Part shown: piece by piece, positions 44,286 to 55,319 of the stretch
Numbering within the stretch: the first letter of the stretch is position 1
Layout: each line of letters starts with the position of its first letter
Origin: Alentia gelatinosa
Taxonomy: Eukaryota; Annelida; Polychaeta; Phyllodocida; Polynoidae
Length of the DNA stretch: 64,000 nucleotides
Direction: 5' to 3'
NCBI GenBank assembly: GCA_950022655.1
Contig: OX465584.1
Span: 57,880,335 to 57,944,334 of the forward strand
Made by a program: the position numbers and the translations under genes
The notes under the pieces: generated by a model
Told to the model about the DNA's origin: nothing
Seen by the model: the letters and a program-made list of their open reading frames with translations, nothing else
Database searches by the model: none

Positions 44286-44509
44286 AAAGTACTGATACAT
44301 GACACAGGAAACTCAGGTAATCACTACAGCAAAAATGCACCGGACTAGTTCCCGTCTAAATGTCAGACTCGGCAAACACCTAATTTGCCTACCTACTTAT
44401 TCATTTATTTCTTTGCTTTGTGCTTACAATTCACATCACATCTATCCTGCCGTACATTATCTGCGAAGACTTCTTCGTCTTTCATAATTACTCAACCTGT
44501 TACTGTACT

Positions 44510-44880
44510 TTATTACCCACCTGATACGGAGTCTCCATACTAAGCCTATGGAGATAACAGATCGCTACTGAGGAGGATACGGAGCTCCGTACCCTCCTAG
44601 GAGGATATGGATTTTTGAGATGAAAGTAGTCCCAAACATATCTTCTTAATTACGTTGAAAAGTTTTCTAACGATCATATTTATTGCTTAAATCTAAAAAT
44701 AAGTGAGTAATAAATACAACATTACCATAATTTCGATCTGTATCGCCGTATTCTCCTTATTGTTGACGCTACGCAATACTCTTGAGCGATAGCGAGGAGT
44801 ATTACTACACGTCAACTACGCGGAGAATACGGCCACTCAGATCGAAATCATGGTAATATTGTGTATGTAACATTGATAAT
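44510..44880 (+). mobile_element. Foldback element, family L, variant
   Basis: ATTACCCACCTGATACGGAG and CCATACTAAGCCTATGG, then arms ACCATAATTTCGATCTG / CAGATCGAAATCATGGT around TGTTGACGCTACGCAATACT and tip CTTGAGCGATAGCGAGG (about 44781-44797). Confidence 0.55.
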
Positions 44881-45013
44881 TTGTCTAAATTCCAATCGTA
44901 TTCTACTGTCCGAGTAAAATTTTGTTTTTGTTTGGATATGTTGAGATTGAAAGGATATGATCGTAACTGGAACTGCAATAGAATGATTTACGTACTTGCC
45001 ATCTCACACGGAA

Positions 45014-45510
45014 CAGGGGGCCGTTTAATAATCTAGGATCGTACATATAGACCCTTTTCTGTATGCCATAGAGAGCCAGGGACGATGTTGATCAACTTTA
45101 TCCAACCCCTAATAAAAAACGCCATAGGCTTAACATGGAATATGTTTATGTCACGGGTAGTGACATAAAGGGTGGTTTATGCCACTACTTTCTGATACTG
45201 AAAAAATATGGAAACAGGGTAGGATAAAATCAAGACGCCACTCATTTGAGTTTGAGCTTATTTATGCCACTCATTTTGTAATGTCACTCGTCTTCGACTC
45301 GTGAAATTATGGAGCCAACAAAATGCGTGGCATAAATAAACTCAGACTCAAACTCGTGACGTCTCTTGATAGTATTCAACACTGATGGACGACCTTATAG
45401 ACGGCTATTACTGTCTTAGTGAACAGACTTAAATATTGATAGACGATAACCCTTGTACGAGGTACACAACAGGGTCTTCTTGTACGATCCTAAATTAATA
45501 AACGGGTCCC
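45014..45510. mobile_element. MITE Y, copy 1, split by FB2
   Basis: GGGGCCGTTTAATAATCTAG ... GATCAACTTTA, then TATTCAACACTGATGG ... CGATCCTAAATTAATAAACG. It matches 50181-50374, which lacks the foldback insertion. Confidence 0.65.
45101..45372 (+). mobile_element. Foldback element FB2, copy 3
   Basis: TCCAACCCCTAATAAAAAAC ... CCATAGGCTTAACATGG ... tip CAC-TC-GTC-TTC-GAC-TC-GTG (45285-45303) ... GACGTCTCTTGATAG. TA lies on both sides. The empty site in Y copy 2 is CAACTTTATTCAACAC. Confidence 0.75.
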
Positions 45511-45764
45511 AAGTCGGCTGGAAGACCGCATTGTATCCATGTACACGCGAATCTTTCCCACAATAAAAAAAACAAAAAAAAAGAAACTCCGTGCTGTGTG
45601 CGTGCACATCACTCTATCTAAGTGTATCGTCAAACATAGGTCTCTTGTCATGTTGATAGTCGTCTGATATCGTCTGCTTTCTGAACGAGGATTTTAAAGT
45701 GACAGGTCAATAAGACGTACGTGATCCTTGTCGTAGACGTCGTAGTCGTGGACGTGATACTTAC

Positions 45765-46121
45765 GCAGCCTATCGCATTAGTCGCCGTCTGATGGCCGAG
45801 TATTGTCACAAGACCTAGACAACTCCCGGGCAGCTGAAGACACACCCTGACAGCACAGGAAGACAAAATCTGATCGCCACTCACTCTCCAAACATAGCCC
45901 TTCTCACCGCCTCGCCCGTATACACAATCTTCCACCAAACCTCCGCGTGGAGAGTGGTCCGCCAAACCTCCGCGTGGAGAGTGATCCGCCAAACCGCCGC
46001 GTGGAGAGTGGTCCGCAAAACCTCCGCTTGGAGAGTGGTATAGACCCTCGTCTATTAACCTTGCATATATCAGGTTCGTGACGTCATATCCGGCGCTACG
46101 TCGTCGACTTCCGGCTATCAT
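45765..46121 (-). CDS. Possible 5' coding exon with 9-residue repeat
   Basis: The minus-strand frame is open from 46220. The first ATG is at 46121-46119 (MIAGSRRRSAGYDVTNLIYA). Four 27-bp tandem units encode HSPRGGLAD-type nonapeptides (45937-46040). A hydrophobic stretch (ILSSCAVRVCLQLPG, then LGLVTILG) follows, and the frame meets a strong splice donor GCTGC|GTAAGTATC near 45764. An alternative donor (GGAGA|GTGAGT) lies near 45887. Many codons contain CpG. No homologue is recognised and no partner exon is found, so this may be chance or part of an unrecognised repeat. Confidence 0.28.
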
Positions 46122-46220
46122 GTCATTGGGGAGTCTGTAGGAGCGGGAGGGTATAGATTCCGATGTGTCATCGGGTTTTTCCACCAGGAAGTACGATATA
46201 TGCCGATCGTGGCCGATTTG

Positions 46221-47075
46221 TTAAATTGCTATGTGGGGATGAATCGTATGAAAATGATGGTGTCTTAAACACATTTCATTATTTACAATTATAGATGAAT
46301 CCACGGACTTGGATGACAGGTCCGTGATGAATCTAAATAAATATTTCAGACAATCTTAATAGATTATGATGAATATTTATATTGAATAATTTAATAAAAT
46401 TTATATTGAATAATTTAATCATGAAGGTTCATACCTGAAGAAATACAGATGATGTCCAAAGTTGGTTTTATGGGTGGAGCTGCATGAGTGATACTCTCAT
46501 TCCTTTTTATTCCACCCACATGATTTTTTCTTGTCCTGGCAAGGTCAGGTGGTGTCTTGTAGCACCTTGCTGCATTTTGCATGAATCGAGATAATCTTGT
46601 AGGATCTGGTCGTGCACTAACCCAAGCATGTGTAGCGCATATTATCGCTCAAAGGGCGCTTTTCCACTGCAGCGATTCAACCAGATATATATTCCAGACC
46701 AGCGGAGGGTCTACTCCTCCTGCCGCTGCATACTGGGCGGAATTGCGGCATTTCTGTGAGCATCCTTAGATTGGCCACCACCTTTGTCTCCATTTAGAGG
46801 TTGGTCTGGACTGCTTGCTTCTGCCCTGGAGAGCTCTATACAAATATCAGATTACAACTTTGGATATTGTGAAATGTAAACTATGAATATTGACTACAAG
46901 ACATTATCAATTTGGATAATTGATAGCATGGTATAACTTTATGGCCCTTTATCTATATACTCAAAAAAAAGATATCATGAATAAGGGCCTTTAAGAGTAT
47001 TGCAATCTCCAACCACAATAGCCTGTACTGCGAGACTTAAACTACGACAAAAGATCTGCTGGAAGAATGATTCAC
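46221..47075. other. Mostly unassigned
   Basis: 46688-46770 (ATATTCCAGACCAGCGGAGG ... CTGTGAGCATCCT) resembles 49227-49303, an unnamed two-copy repeat. 46380-46425 holds an AATTTATATTGAATAATTTA duplication. Confidence 0.35.
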
Positions 47076-47077
47076 TC

Positions 47078-48550
47078 TTTTTTTTTTTTTTTTTTTTTAG
47101 AGTTTTATTTATCCTGGAGTGAAAAACCGTAGGGAGTAAATATTCCCTATCTTCCCGGTGCTCCAGCGTAAGTGATCCGTGCCTTAATACCCACTGAGTA
47201 GGTTTACAATGTGAGGCAGGCTGGTCTTGTGCATTCTTAACTCTAGAGTAACATAACAATTATTGTAGGTTCGAGAAGCTTTTAGACAGTGTAGGGCGTC
47301 CACCCAAGTTAGTTTCAAGAAAAATTTCTTACAGGCAGTTTACATTTCTATGCCTGTTTATGTAATACACAAAGTTGGTGTATAAAAAGTAAAGAAAATC
47401 ACAGGCAATATCTCACTAAATGGTGTTCATGTATAGGAATTTTGGGAAGAGGGGTCGCAGAGCAGGTCACTTGCCTACTACATTGGTCTTGATTACTAGT
47501 TTTTACTGTTTGTTTAATTTTAGTTTTATTACAAGCGATTTTTTAGCCTAGTTTTCAATATTTTGGTCATGTCATCCTGATTATTTATACGTCTAGTCTC
47601 GGCGGAAAGTTTGTTCCATAGGTCGGCTGTTTTGAATTTGACGGAGTGTTGGAATTTTGTACAATTTATCTGTCTCGGAAGAGCCAGGACGGGGCCTGTG
47701 AACAATCTTGTTTCTCTCGTTTGAGTTTCTAAGAATCTTTCATCGTTTGCCCTTAGGTAGGCCAGTTTTAGTAGTTGGTACTCTCGCCTGTCTGATAGAT
47801 AGGTTATGTTGAAATTTTTGTGTAGTAGGTGAGTAGGTACAAGTGCTTTGGATTTGTAGCATATTCTGAGTGCTCGATTTTGACACCTCTGAAGTTTGGT
47901 GGTTAGTGTTGAGTGTGTGTTGTGGATCAGAGCCCCACCGTATTCTAGAAAAGGTAGTACTTTGGTCTTATATATTATGGCAGCTTGGTTTTTTGACAAG
48001 TATTTGCGAATGTGCGAGAGTATATACATTTTGTGGTTGGCCTTGCTTATCATTGAGTTTATATGTTTCGTGTAAGTTAGGGATGGGTCCAGTGTTATCC
48101 CAAGGTAGTTAAAGCTTGTTACTTGTTCAAGTGCCTGATTATTGACATTTAGATTAACATTCCTTAGTTTGGAAAGATTGTTTTTGCTTCCAAAAACCAT
48201 AATTTTAGTTTTCTTTGCGTTTAAGGTTAGTCTGTTTTTGTTGCACCAACTTAGTAAGGTTGTCAGATCAAGTTGCATTTTTGTTTCCATGTTTTCCATT
48301 GATTTATCAGATAGGTAAAGGACAGCATCGTCAGCATACAATTTTAGTTGGCTATTTGGGATAGCCTTTTCAAGGCTGTTTATATATGTCAAAAAAAGAA
48401 GTGGCCCGAGGATGGAACCTTGCGGGACACCTGTGGTTATTAGTTGAGGTTGGGAAGTGCTATTGTTTGCCTTTGTTACTTGCGTGCAGGGATTCTGATT
48501 CTGGGATTCTGATTCTGGTAGTAAGAAGATCAGCTCAGAGAGTACCAGTC
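47078..48550 (-). mobile_element. Second LINE, 5'-truncated
   Basis: Poly-A tail (18-20 T at 47079-47098) preceded on the minus strand by CCAGGATAAATAAAACTCT. The coding part ends at 47529, leaving a 3' UTR of about 430 bp. Truncation falls between 48485 and 48550, within the RT. Confidence 0.82.
47529..48483 (-). pseudogene. LINE reverse transcriptase, C-terminal part
   Basis: The coding frame can be read upstream of the YADD motif through TGVPQGSILGPLLFLTYINS (motif B) to about 48483, where CTQVTKANNSTS is the expected variable loop. KLYADDAVLYLSD is the catalytic motif. FNYLGITLDPSLTYTKHI and LEYGGALIHN are thumb-domain blocks, and LWNKLSAETR marks the C-terminus before the stop at 47529. 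No internal stop was seen. The palm motif with the first catalytic Asp, and the endonuclease, are lost. It differs clearly from the LINE at 36-38.7 kb, so at least two CR1/L2/jockey-like lineages have been active. Confidence 0.85.
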
Positions 48551-48638
48551 AAGGTGGGGCAGATCAGAGTCCACCAGAGCTGACATCAGTGTACTCTGGT
48601 GGCCAGAGTATAAGTGTCCTACACCCGGAGCATATATA

Positions 48639-49035
48639 GACAATAATCGATGGTTTTGTGGACAGGCGGCCGTAAACCACGAGGGGTTGACGCGTAATAA
48701 AACACGAGCGCTAGCGAGTGTATTACGAGGTCAACCGCGAGTGGTTTACTGAGCTGCCTGTCCACAAAATCATCGTTTGTTGCATTTATTATCCATCTTT
48801 TCGAATTAATTAAACCCAGTAATTGCCATATTAAAGGGTATAACAATAGGAACTATTTCTTTGCTCTATAGCAAAGGGGACTATTTTTTCCGTATACCAT
48901 GGTTTTGAGGCCGTATACCACAGGTTTGAATCCGTATACCACAGTTATGGTATCTGACAGGTTTTATACAATGGGTCGTGGTTTACTGAGTCCCCATACA
49001 TTTTCAATGGGGGCTTTGTATACGATGGATAATAA
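48639..49035 (+). mobile_element. Foldback L2, copy 2
   Basis: GACAATAATCGATGGTTTTG, arms GTGGACAGGCGGCCGTAAAC, GTTGACGCGTAATAAAA, tip CACGAGCGCTAGCGAGTG (48703-48720), then TTATTATCCATC ... GATGGATAATAA. PCCGTATACCAC-type words (CCGTATACCACAG) occur three times in the second block. Confidence 0.7.
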
Positions 49036-49560
49036 GGATATACCACCTATAATCATTTGATAAACTTATTGTTTGTTTCAAACTTACTAACATTTAACAT
49101 TCTGTTAAACGGGACGTTCATTTACAATTCACAGGACCGTTTCCTATAGTGAAGCATCATTTACATGTTTACAACAGGCATAGATGATGCTCTACACAGA
49201 ACACTAACAATCCTACATAAACGGAACTATATTCCAGTCCAGTGGAGGGTCTTCCTGCACCAAGAAACTGGGCGGTGATTCGGTGTCTCTGTGAGCGTCC
49301 TACGCCCTGCGGGCACGTCGGCAGGTGGCAGCACCATGGGTGGGCAGAAAGGGGCACTCTCCAAGCCGAGATCTGGTGCTCTACTTGCTGCGCCCGCTTC
49401 AAACCTTCCTGTTTGGGACAACATCTGACCCATCTGCCAGTTTTTCAAATATCTTAAATTATGAAGCTCATTTAACAACAATTTCTGAACTGATAACATG
49501 TTACTTGTTTGAGTTTCTTAACTTTTGACAGTTGCCCTGTTTTGAATCTGGAATGTTAGC
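49036..49560. other. Mostly unassigned
   Basis: 49227-49303 is the second copy of the repeat at 46688-46770. Nothing else recognised. Confidence 0.35.
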
Positions 49561-49599
49561 TCCCCCCCCCCCCCTCCTTATCTTTAGTTAAAACCCGGA

Positions 49600-50110
49600 G
49601 AACCAACATTGGGTTGAGGCAGAGGTTATTAAGCGCTAGTGCCACGAAAGATCTGCTGGGAGAGTGGGAGGGGGGGGGGCAATGGGGGGGGGGGGGGGTG
49701 TCTTTGGAAGACGTCACCCACTCAGTCAGCGGTCAGCTGAGGAAGTGGGATGTGGGAAAAGGGGCGGGAGGGGGAGGGCAGCAAACAAAAGAGGGGATCG
49801 ACTTGGCGACCGCCGCACGCCGCAAACATTGCCAGAGCAAAGGGCACTGGCTCCGGGCAGGATTACAATGAGATTCCCCGGCGGCATGCGGGCAACCAGC
49901 GCGGCGACGCTGGACGCGTGGCGACATCTGGTGGCTGCCCCCAGTCGCGCGTCAGCAGAAGCTAAGTCTTGTGTGATACTATGGCGATTCGAGAGCCGCC
50001 GAAGGAAGTCAGCCCGGGGAGGGTTGGGGAGGGTGGAGGGTATGTCGGAAGGGAGTGGTCGGTGAATGAAGGAAGGCATCCTTTTGTGCTCACATCTTCA
50101 AGGTTAAGCA
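49600..50110. promoter_or_regulatory. GC/CpG-rich island with poly-G runs
   Basis: G-runs at 49670-49698, then CpG-dense 49800-49960 (GACCGCCGCACGCCGCAAAC, GCGGCGACGCTGGACGCGTG). An ATG at 49981 starts MAIREPPKEVSPG, with no evidence beyond an open frame. The large overlapping ORFs here reflect composition. Confidence 0.25.
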
Positions 50111-50180
50111 CGGTGATTACTAACCATCCGCCCACACCTGACCTGGAAAAAAAGTTGACAACAGTGCAAGTAGAGCACCT

Positions 50181-50374
50181 GGGGCCCGTTGAATAATCTC
50201 GGATTGTAAATTTAGACCCTTACCATAGAAACCCAGTGACGATGTGTCTCAACTTTATTCAACACTTATAGACTGCTCTATGGGCGGCTAATACTGTCTT
50301 AGTGGACAGACTTGAATATTACGACATGAAAAATTGGGTCTACCAGTATGATCCTAGATTATTGAACTGGCCCC
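50181..50374. mobile_element. MITE Y, copy 2 (uninterrupted)
   Basis: Termini GGGGCCCGTTGAATAATCTC and GATTATTGAACTGGCCCC. It provides the empty site for FB2 in copy 1. Confidence 0.65.
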
Positions 50375-50686
50375 TGGTGTTAAACATATGGTCCTAGGAG
50401 CTCATAGATTTAATCCATGTGACTGAAATTTGAGTATCTTGAGTTTCATTCTATTGTTCTTATCCCTGGGGGGGGGGGGGGGGGGGGTAATGCCTTGAGG
50501 CATTCCCCAGCATAGACCGAATAATGTCTTCAGTCAATGAATATGAATCTTTCAGAGAATTTACATATGATTTAGTATTTTACTCTATTTAGTGTAACAA
50601 ATAATGTAAAAGAGTTCAGGTAATATTCAGGTTTATGGGCAAATAGATGATTAGGGAAAATAGATGATCATGGTGATACTAGATCT
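50375..50686. other. Unassigned, with poly-G and a minisatellite-unit remnant
   Basis: A G-run is at 50468-50487. TAATGCCTTGAGGCATTCCC follows, matching one unit of the R1 minisatellite. Confidence 0.4.
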
Positions 50687-50745
50687 TATCTCACCCCGGT
50701 ATTTTTCTCCATCGGGTTAACAATGAGAAATGGTCTGTATGTGAG
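50687..50745 (+). mobile_element. Foldback first-block fragment
   Basis: TTATCTCACCCCGGTATTTT ... CCATCGGGTTAACAATGAG. The rest is missing. Confidence 0.45.
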
Positions 50746-50795
50746 CTATTGTAGGTTAGTGAAAATCACCGAACATGTAGATATCGCCTCCTTAA

Positions 50796-51218
50796 GAGGG
50801 TGCGTCCACCAACCACGACAAGGCTACGACAAGAGCAGACAAGAAAGTTCCAATCGGTGCCTTGTCGCAGCATTGTCGTGAGGAAGGGAGTTGTCGTGAG
50901 CCCTTGTCGCAGCCTGTCGGGAAGTGCACGCTCCACCTAAATATTCTATCGACAACCTCCCAACACGCCATGACACGCCACGACACGGCTCCAAAATCAA
51001 ACATGTTCGATTTTGTCGTAACCTTGTCGGAAGGCCCCCGACAGGCCTCCGACCAGCTTCATGTCGCAGCCTGTCGTGGCATTGTCGTAGCCTCTTGTCG
51101 GGAACTGTGGTCCACCAACCACGACAAGGCTATGACAAGGCTTCCAATCGTAGAGCTGTCGTGGACCTTGTCGAAAAGCCATTGTCGTAGCCTTGTCGTG
51201 GTTGGTGGACGCCCCCTC
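50796..51218. mobile_element. MITE D, copy 3
   Basis: GAGGGTGCGTCCACCAACCA ... TGGTTGGTGGACGCCCCCTC, flanked by TAA and TTA. Confidence 0.75.
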
Positions 51219-51246
51219 TTACCCTGTTGATGTGTTCCCACCGTAA

Positions 51247-51530
51247 GGCCCGGCGTCCACCTCCTACGATATGGCTCCGATATGGTCTACGATGCACCTC
51301 CCGATAAAAAAAGACAAAAACGTGTCGGAAGGTTGCCTAATGTCGGGGCAGTTGACCACGTTTCTGCGATTAGACACCAGTAAAAACCCAATACGATGCG
51401 TGGTGAATTGGCATGTCTTGACATCTGTCTACGATTTTGCACCTTCCCGATATGTCTCTACAATTTGCTTTTTGTATCGATGCCATATCAGTAGGTCTAA
51501 ATTTCTATCGTAGTAGTTGGACATCAGGCC
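51247..51530. mobile_element. MITE E, copy 4
   Basis: GGCCCGGCGTCCACCTCCTA ... TAGTTGGACATCAGGCC, flanked by TAA and TGA. Only 28 bp separate it from D copy 3. Confidence 0.75.
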
Positions 51531-51555
51531 TGAAGGGTGGTTAGGATTGAAGCGT

Positions 51556-51893
51556 GACAAGGCTACGACAAGCGCAAACAAGAAATTTCCGATCTGTGCT
51601 TGTCCCAGTCTTGTCGTAAGAAGGGGGGCTTTACTACAGCGTTGTCAGGACGTGTTGGGAAGTGCAAGCTTCACCAATATTAGTAGACCTCTGCGACACG
51701 CTCCCGACACGCCATGACACTCCATGACAAGGGTCCAGTCATGGGGAAAATCAAACATGTTCGATTTTGTCGTAACCTTGTTGGAAGGCCCCTGACAAGC
51801 TTCCAGTCGCAGCCTGTCGTGGCCTTGTCGTAGACTCTTTTTGGGAACTAGGGTCCACCAACAACGACAAGGCTATGACAAGCCTTCTGCCTC
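51556..51893. mobile_element. MITE D, copy 4, ends lost
   Basis: GTGACAAGGCTACGACAAGC ... CACCAACAACGACAAGG. The GTCCACC termini are absent. Confidence 0.6.
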
Positions 51894-52117
51894 CTGCGTT
51901 GTGCTGTAGTTCTTGGACGAAAGACCTTGAATTGCCATTAATACAGGATCAATAACTACGTTTCCTCATATCACGACAAAAAAAAGGTTGAGTACATCTA
52001 TGTCGTCTCGAAATAATCCCTAAAAGAATACATTCTCTTCTTTACGGTGTGTATGATGTAAATTGAAGAAATATTATCATTTTGATAGACTCTACAACCA
52101 AAGAACATCATATTGAA

Positions 52118-52503
52118 TTTATTTGAGCATTTCTTTGTGATCAGAAGTGTTAAAATACAACACTTCACTCATTATTTTCGGTTTAAATTGATGTAGGAGA
52201 ATTACGATATTTCTTTCTCTTCTTTCTGGTGTCATTGTTCGGGTTCACCTTCTAGACTATGTGCACTATGTTGATCTCGAAAGGTGAAATCTGTAAAGAA
52301 GCTATTTTCGTTCCGAAGCAGCATGCAACGATGGTAGAAATGACTAAGTACTTCCCATATCGTCCATGTGACAGACAAACAGGCGCACCGGGCAATTGGT
52401 ATAGATGTCAAAAGTAAGACAACATCACGCAATTTCTTCGTGTCTTGGCTATTAGCGTTGCATGAGGTCTTTATAAAAAACGGAAGGGAAACCCAAAACA
52501 CTG
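52118..52503 (-). CDS. Possible terminal exon and 3' UTR of an unknown protein
   Basis: On the minus strand CTTGTCATCAG (near 52504) could be an acceptor. About 90 codons follow to TGA at 52232 (KTSCNANSQDTKKLRDVVLL, then LTSIPIARCACLSVTWTIW, then a charged tail ending EGEPEQ). An AATAAA lies about 110 nt past the stop (52118-52123). The first half is hydrophobic and could include a membrane segment. The stretch is not part of any repeat in this window. No family recognised. Acceptor, stop and polyadenylation signal together make this the best host-gene candidate, but it remains weak. Confidence 0.3.
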
Positions 52504-52650
52504 ATGACAAGGTTTTTACTTAAGAGAAACTTAGAATATAGTGTCTAAGACATTCATTTTTCTCTGAAAATGAAAATCATCCTTCGAAACAACATTTTAA
52601 TACCATAGGCAGGAACAGTATTATCTATCACTCTGGAGGTCAAGGGTGTG

Positions 52651-53130
52651 ACAAACATGTAACCCTGCGTGCTGGCCTACTATTGGCTAGGGTAAGTGCC
52701 AGATCCACTAAGGCGATTTTTCCATGCAAATTTGGGTTCGCAGACGTTCGCAGACGTTTGCAGACGTTCGCATGGACATGTGAATGCCTTGCGACAATAT
52801 CTAATATATTGAATATTATCGCATGGGATTCGCACAATCGCACGGATCGCAGACGCATTCGCTTGGTCGCCTTAGTGGATTTGGCCCTTGACAAACATGT
52901 AACCCTGCGTGCTGGCCTACTATTGGCTAGGGTAAGCGCCAGATCCACTAAGGCGATTTTCCATGCGAATTTGGGTTCGCAGACGTTCGCAGACGTTCGC
53001 AGACTTTCGCATGGACATGCGAATGCCTTGCGACAATATCTAAAGCGCCAAATCCACTAAGGCGACCAAGCGAATGCGTCTGCGATCTGTGCGACTGTGC
53101 GAATCCCATGCGATAGTATTCAATATATTA
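52651..53130 (+). repeat. Tandem duplication, 240-bp period
   Basis: ACAAACATGTAACCCTGCGT starts at both 52651 and 52891, each followed by the same 45-bp flank and a family A element. Confidence 0.8.
52695..52888. mobile_element. Family A MITE, simple copy
   Basis: AGTGCCAGATCCACTAAGGC ... GCCTTAGTGGATTTGGCCCT, 194 bp, with the uninterrupted AATATCTAATATATTGAATA that is the empty site of the composite form. Confidence 0.75.
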
Positions 53131-53627
53131 GATATTGTCGCAAGGCATTCGCTTGTCCATGTGAACGTCTGCGAACGTCTGCGAACGTCTGCGAACGTCT
53201 GCGAACGTCTGCGAACCCAAATTCGCATGGAAAATCGCCTTAGTGGATCTGGGACCTGTTTCACTAGTTTTGTGACATGTCTAGATGGCGTCTAGATGGT
53301 GTGTCCGGTTTCATAAGAACTAGACATTAGACTTCGTTTTGTCCGTTCTTGCTTGCACTGTTGGTGCCACTTTTCATATCTGTCTAACACTTTTGTCACA
53401 AAACTAGTGAAACAGGTCCATGATGTGTAGAATTGTCTAGTTCTTATGTTCGGGGTCGGTCTTTTCCTAAGGACAGCTAGTTGTGCTGTCACGAAACTAG
53501 ACAACCCCAATGTCTGTATTTGGTGTCACAGACATGTCACAAAACTAGTGAATATTATCGCATGGGATTCGCAAAGTCGCACGGATCGGAGACGCATTCG
53601 CTTGGTCGCCTTAGTGGATTTGGCGCT
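52935..53627. mobile_element. Family A composite MITE, second locus, carrying a C element
   Basis: The outer copy is interrupted after TAA (53041-53043) by an inverted inner copy (from 53044), the same junction as at 1298/1299. The inner copy has five GCGAACGTCT repeats. A C element replaces the end of the inner copy (about 53251-53551), after which the outer copy resumes and ends before TTA (53628-53630). Confidence 0.75.
53252..53551. mobile_element. Family C element, right end lost
   Basis: GGACCTGTTTCACTAGTTTT ... CACAAAACTAGTGAA. The final AACAGGTCC and part of the A element are missing at the junction. Confidence 0.65.
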
Positions 53628-53639
53628 TTAGGTACTTAG

Positions 53640-53870
53640 TCGGCGACTCTGCAGGCGGTACATTTGTCTCACCAAAATTTTAAACATTTTTAAAGTGGGA
53701 TTACCACGATGGGATTCATGCACCTCACAGAGTGATCTTCTGAGACAAATCCTGCTGAGATTCTGTACTTGAACACAATTTCTTCGTCTAAATTATAGGG
53801 TATACTGTAGTTGTTAAAGACATTTTCCCCTAAAAAGGAACAGGATCTCATGCAATGCTCCACGTTTAGC
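53640..53870. mobile_element. Family EE fragment
   Basis: TACATTTGTCTCACCAAAAT, AAAGTGGGATTACCACGATGGG and GAGACAAATCCTGCTGAGAT match 57443-57762 in rearranged order. Confidence 0.4.
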
Positions 53871-54041
53871 AAATAGCAGAATAGTAACTCGAGGTAGAAA
53901 CCATTGATCCAGATTCCTTGAGGATCGCATCATATCTATGTCACTGAAAATGTGGTGTTAACTGACTTTGACTGCTAAAATACCATAATAAAACTAAACT
54001 GTGGATTATACTTTATATAGGTGCAGACGACCAACTGATAA

Positions 54042-54465
54042 GGCGGACGTCCACCAACCACGACAAGGCTACGACAATGGCATTCCGACAAGGTCCACGA
54101 CAGGCCTACGATTGGAGGACTTGTCGTAGCCTTGACATGGTTGGTGGACCCCAATTCCCGACAAGAGTCTACGACAAGGCCACGACAGGCTGCGACTGGG
54201 AAGCTTGTCGGGAGCCTTCCGACAAGGTTACGACACATGTTGGATTTTTCCTACGACTGGACCTTTGTCATGGAGTGTCATGGCGTGTCGGGAGCGTGTC
54301 GCAGAGGTCTATGATATTAAACTTTGGTGGAGCGTGCACTTCCCGACACCCTCCGACAACGCTGTTGTAAAGCCTTCGTTCTTACGACAAGGCCGCGACA
54401 AGCGGCGATTGGAACTTTCTTGTCGCCGCTTGTCGTAGCCTTGTCGTGGTTGGTGGACGCCCGCC
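54042..54465. mobile_element. MITE D, copy 5
   Basis: GGCGGACGTCCACCAACCAC ... GTGGTTGGTGGACGCCCGCC, flanked by TAA and TAT. Confidence 0.75.
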
Positions 54466-55310
54466 TATACAGTAATGACAGTGTGATCTATCGATTATTT
54501 GTATGATACAATCAAAGGAACTTTCTAATTATATTATTTTGATATGCTATATCCTATAAGTCTCCATACATACTACTAAGATGTACATACGTTAGCTGTG
54601 ATTATATTATCAGATTGTATTGAATGTGATCAAATGTAATTAATCGCTGGATACGCGTTGAGAGCAGCTCTATCGGAGTTGAGCGACATAAAGGTTAAAT
54701 AAATGTCTTAAAGAAATAGTGATACAACATGAAAATAACGATACCACACAATCTGATATTACTGGAGGAACGCTTGTCCCAAATTTCTAACAGCAACTAA
54801 CTTCTGGGTCACCTTTGGGTACAGAAAATGGTCTCTTTGATAACAAATTTCATCATCTACAATTATAAATGAATCTTCCTGAATATTTCAGTTTATCTTC
54901 ATAGATTATCATGAATGATTATAAAATGTGATGTTGTAAAAAACAGCGATGCAACATGAAAATAATGAAACCACACAACACAATCTTATTTTACTAGAGC
55001 AACGCCTTCCGCACATTTCTAAGAGTAACGACCCCCAGAGAAGGGATATGAAATATGAAGTATACACTATTGTTTACAGAAGCGGCCATTTGTATACGGG
55101 AGTGTGCCGGTAAAGGTGGGCCACAGCCTCTCCCTGATCGCCATTACTGATTATCGACCGGTCGGCCATATTGTCACCTTCAGAGCTCACGTTCGCCAGG
55201 TAGGTCACAACAGATATACAAAAATTCACAATATCACAAATGCTTTTTCCACATTTCTAGGAGCCACCAACGACTGTTGGGGTAATTTAGGAACGGGACC
55301 CTGCTGCAGT
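54466..55310. other. Unassigned stretch
   Basis: 54830-54960 loosely resembles 46265-46380 (TACAATTATAAATGAATC ... TCATGAATGATTATAA), and AACATGAAAATAA recurs at 54727 and 54954. No gene seen. Confidence 0.35.
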
Positions 55311-55319
55311 TGAAGACAT

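Noticed and set aside
44790..44815. TATTACTAC-type words near palindrome tips as replication origins of circular Rep-encoding viruses
   Set aside because: The word is on the stem and not in the loop, no Rep gene is present, and the word is not conserved across the families.
49664..50079. 133- and 117-codon ORFs on opposite strands
   Set aside because: They overlap completely, include poly-G-derived glycine runs and have no recognisable domain.
52640..53295. ORFs of 70-125 codons in the family A composites
   Set aside because: Products of the GCGAACGTCT repeats and inverted copies. No coding conservation.
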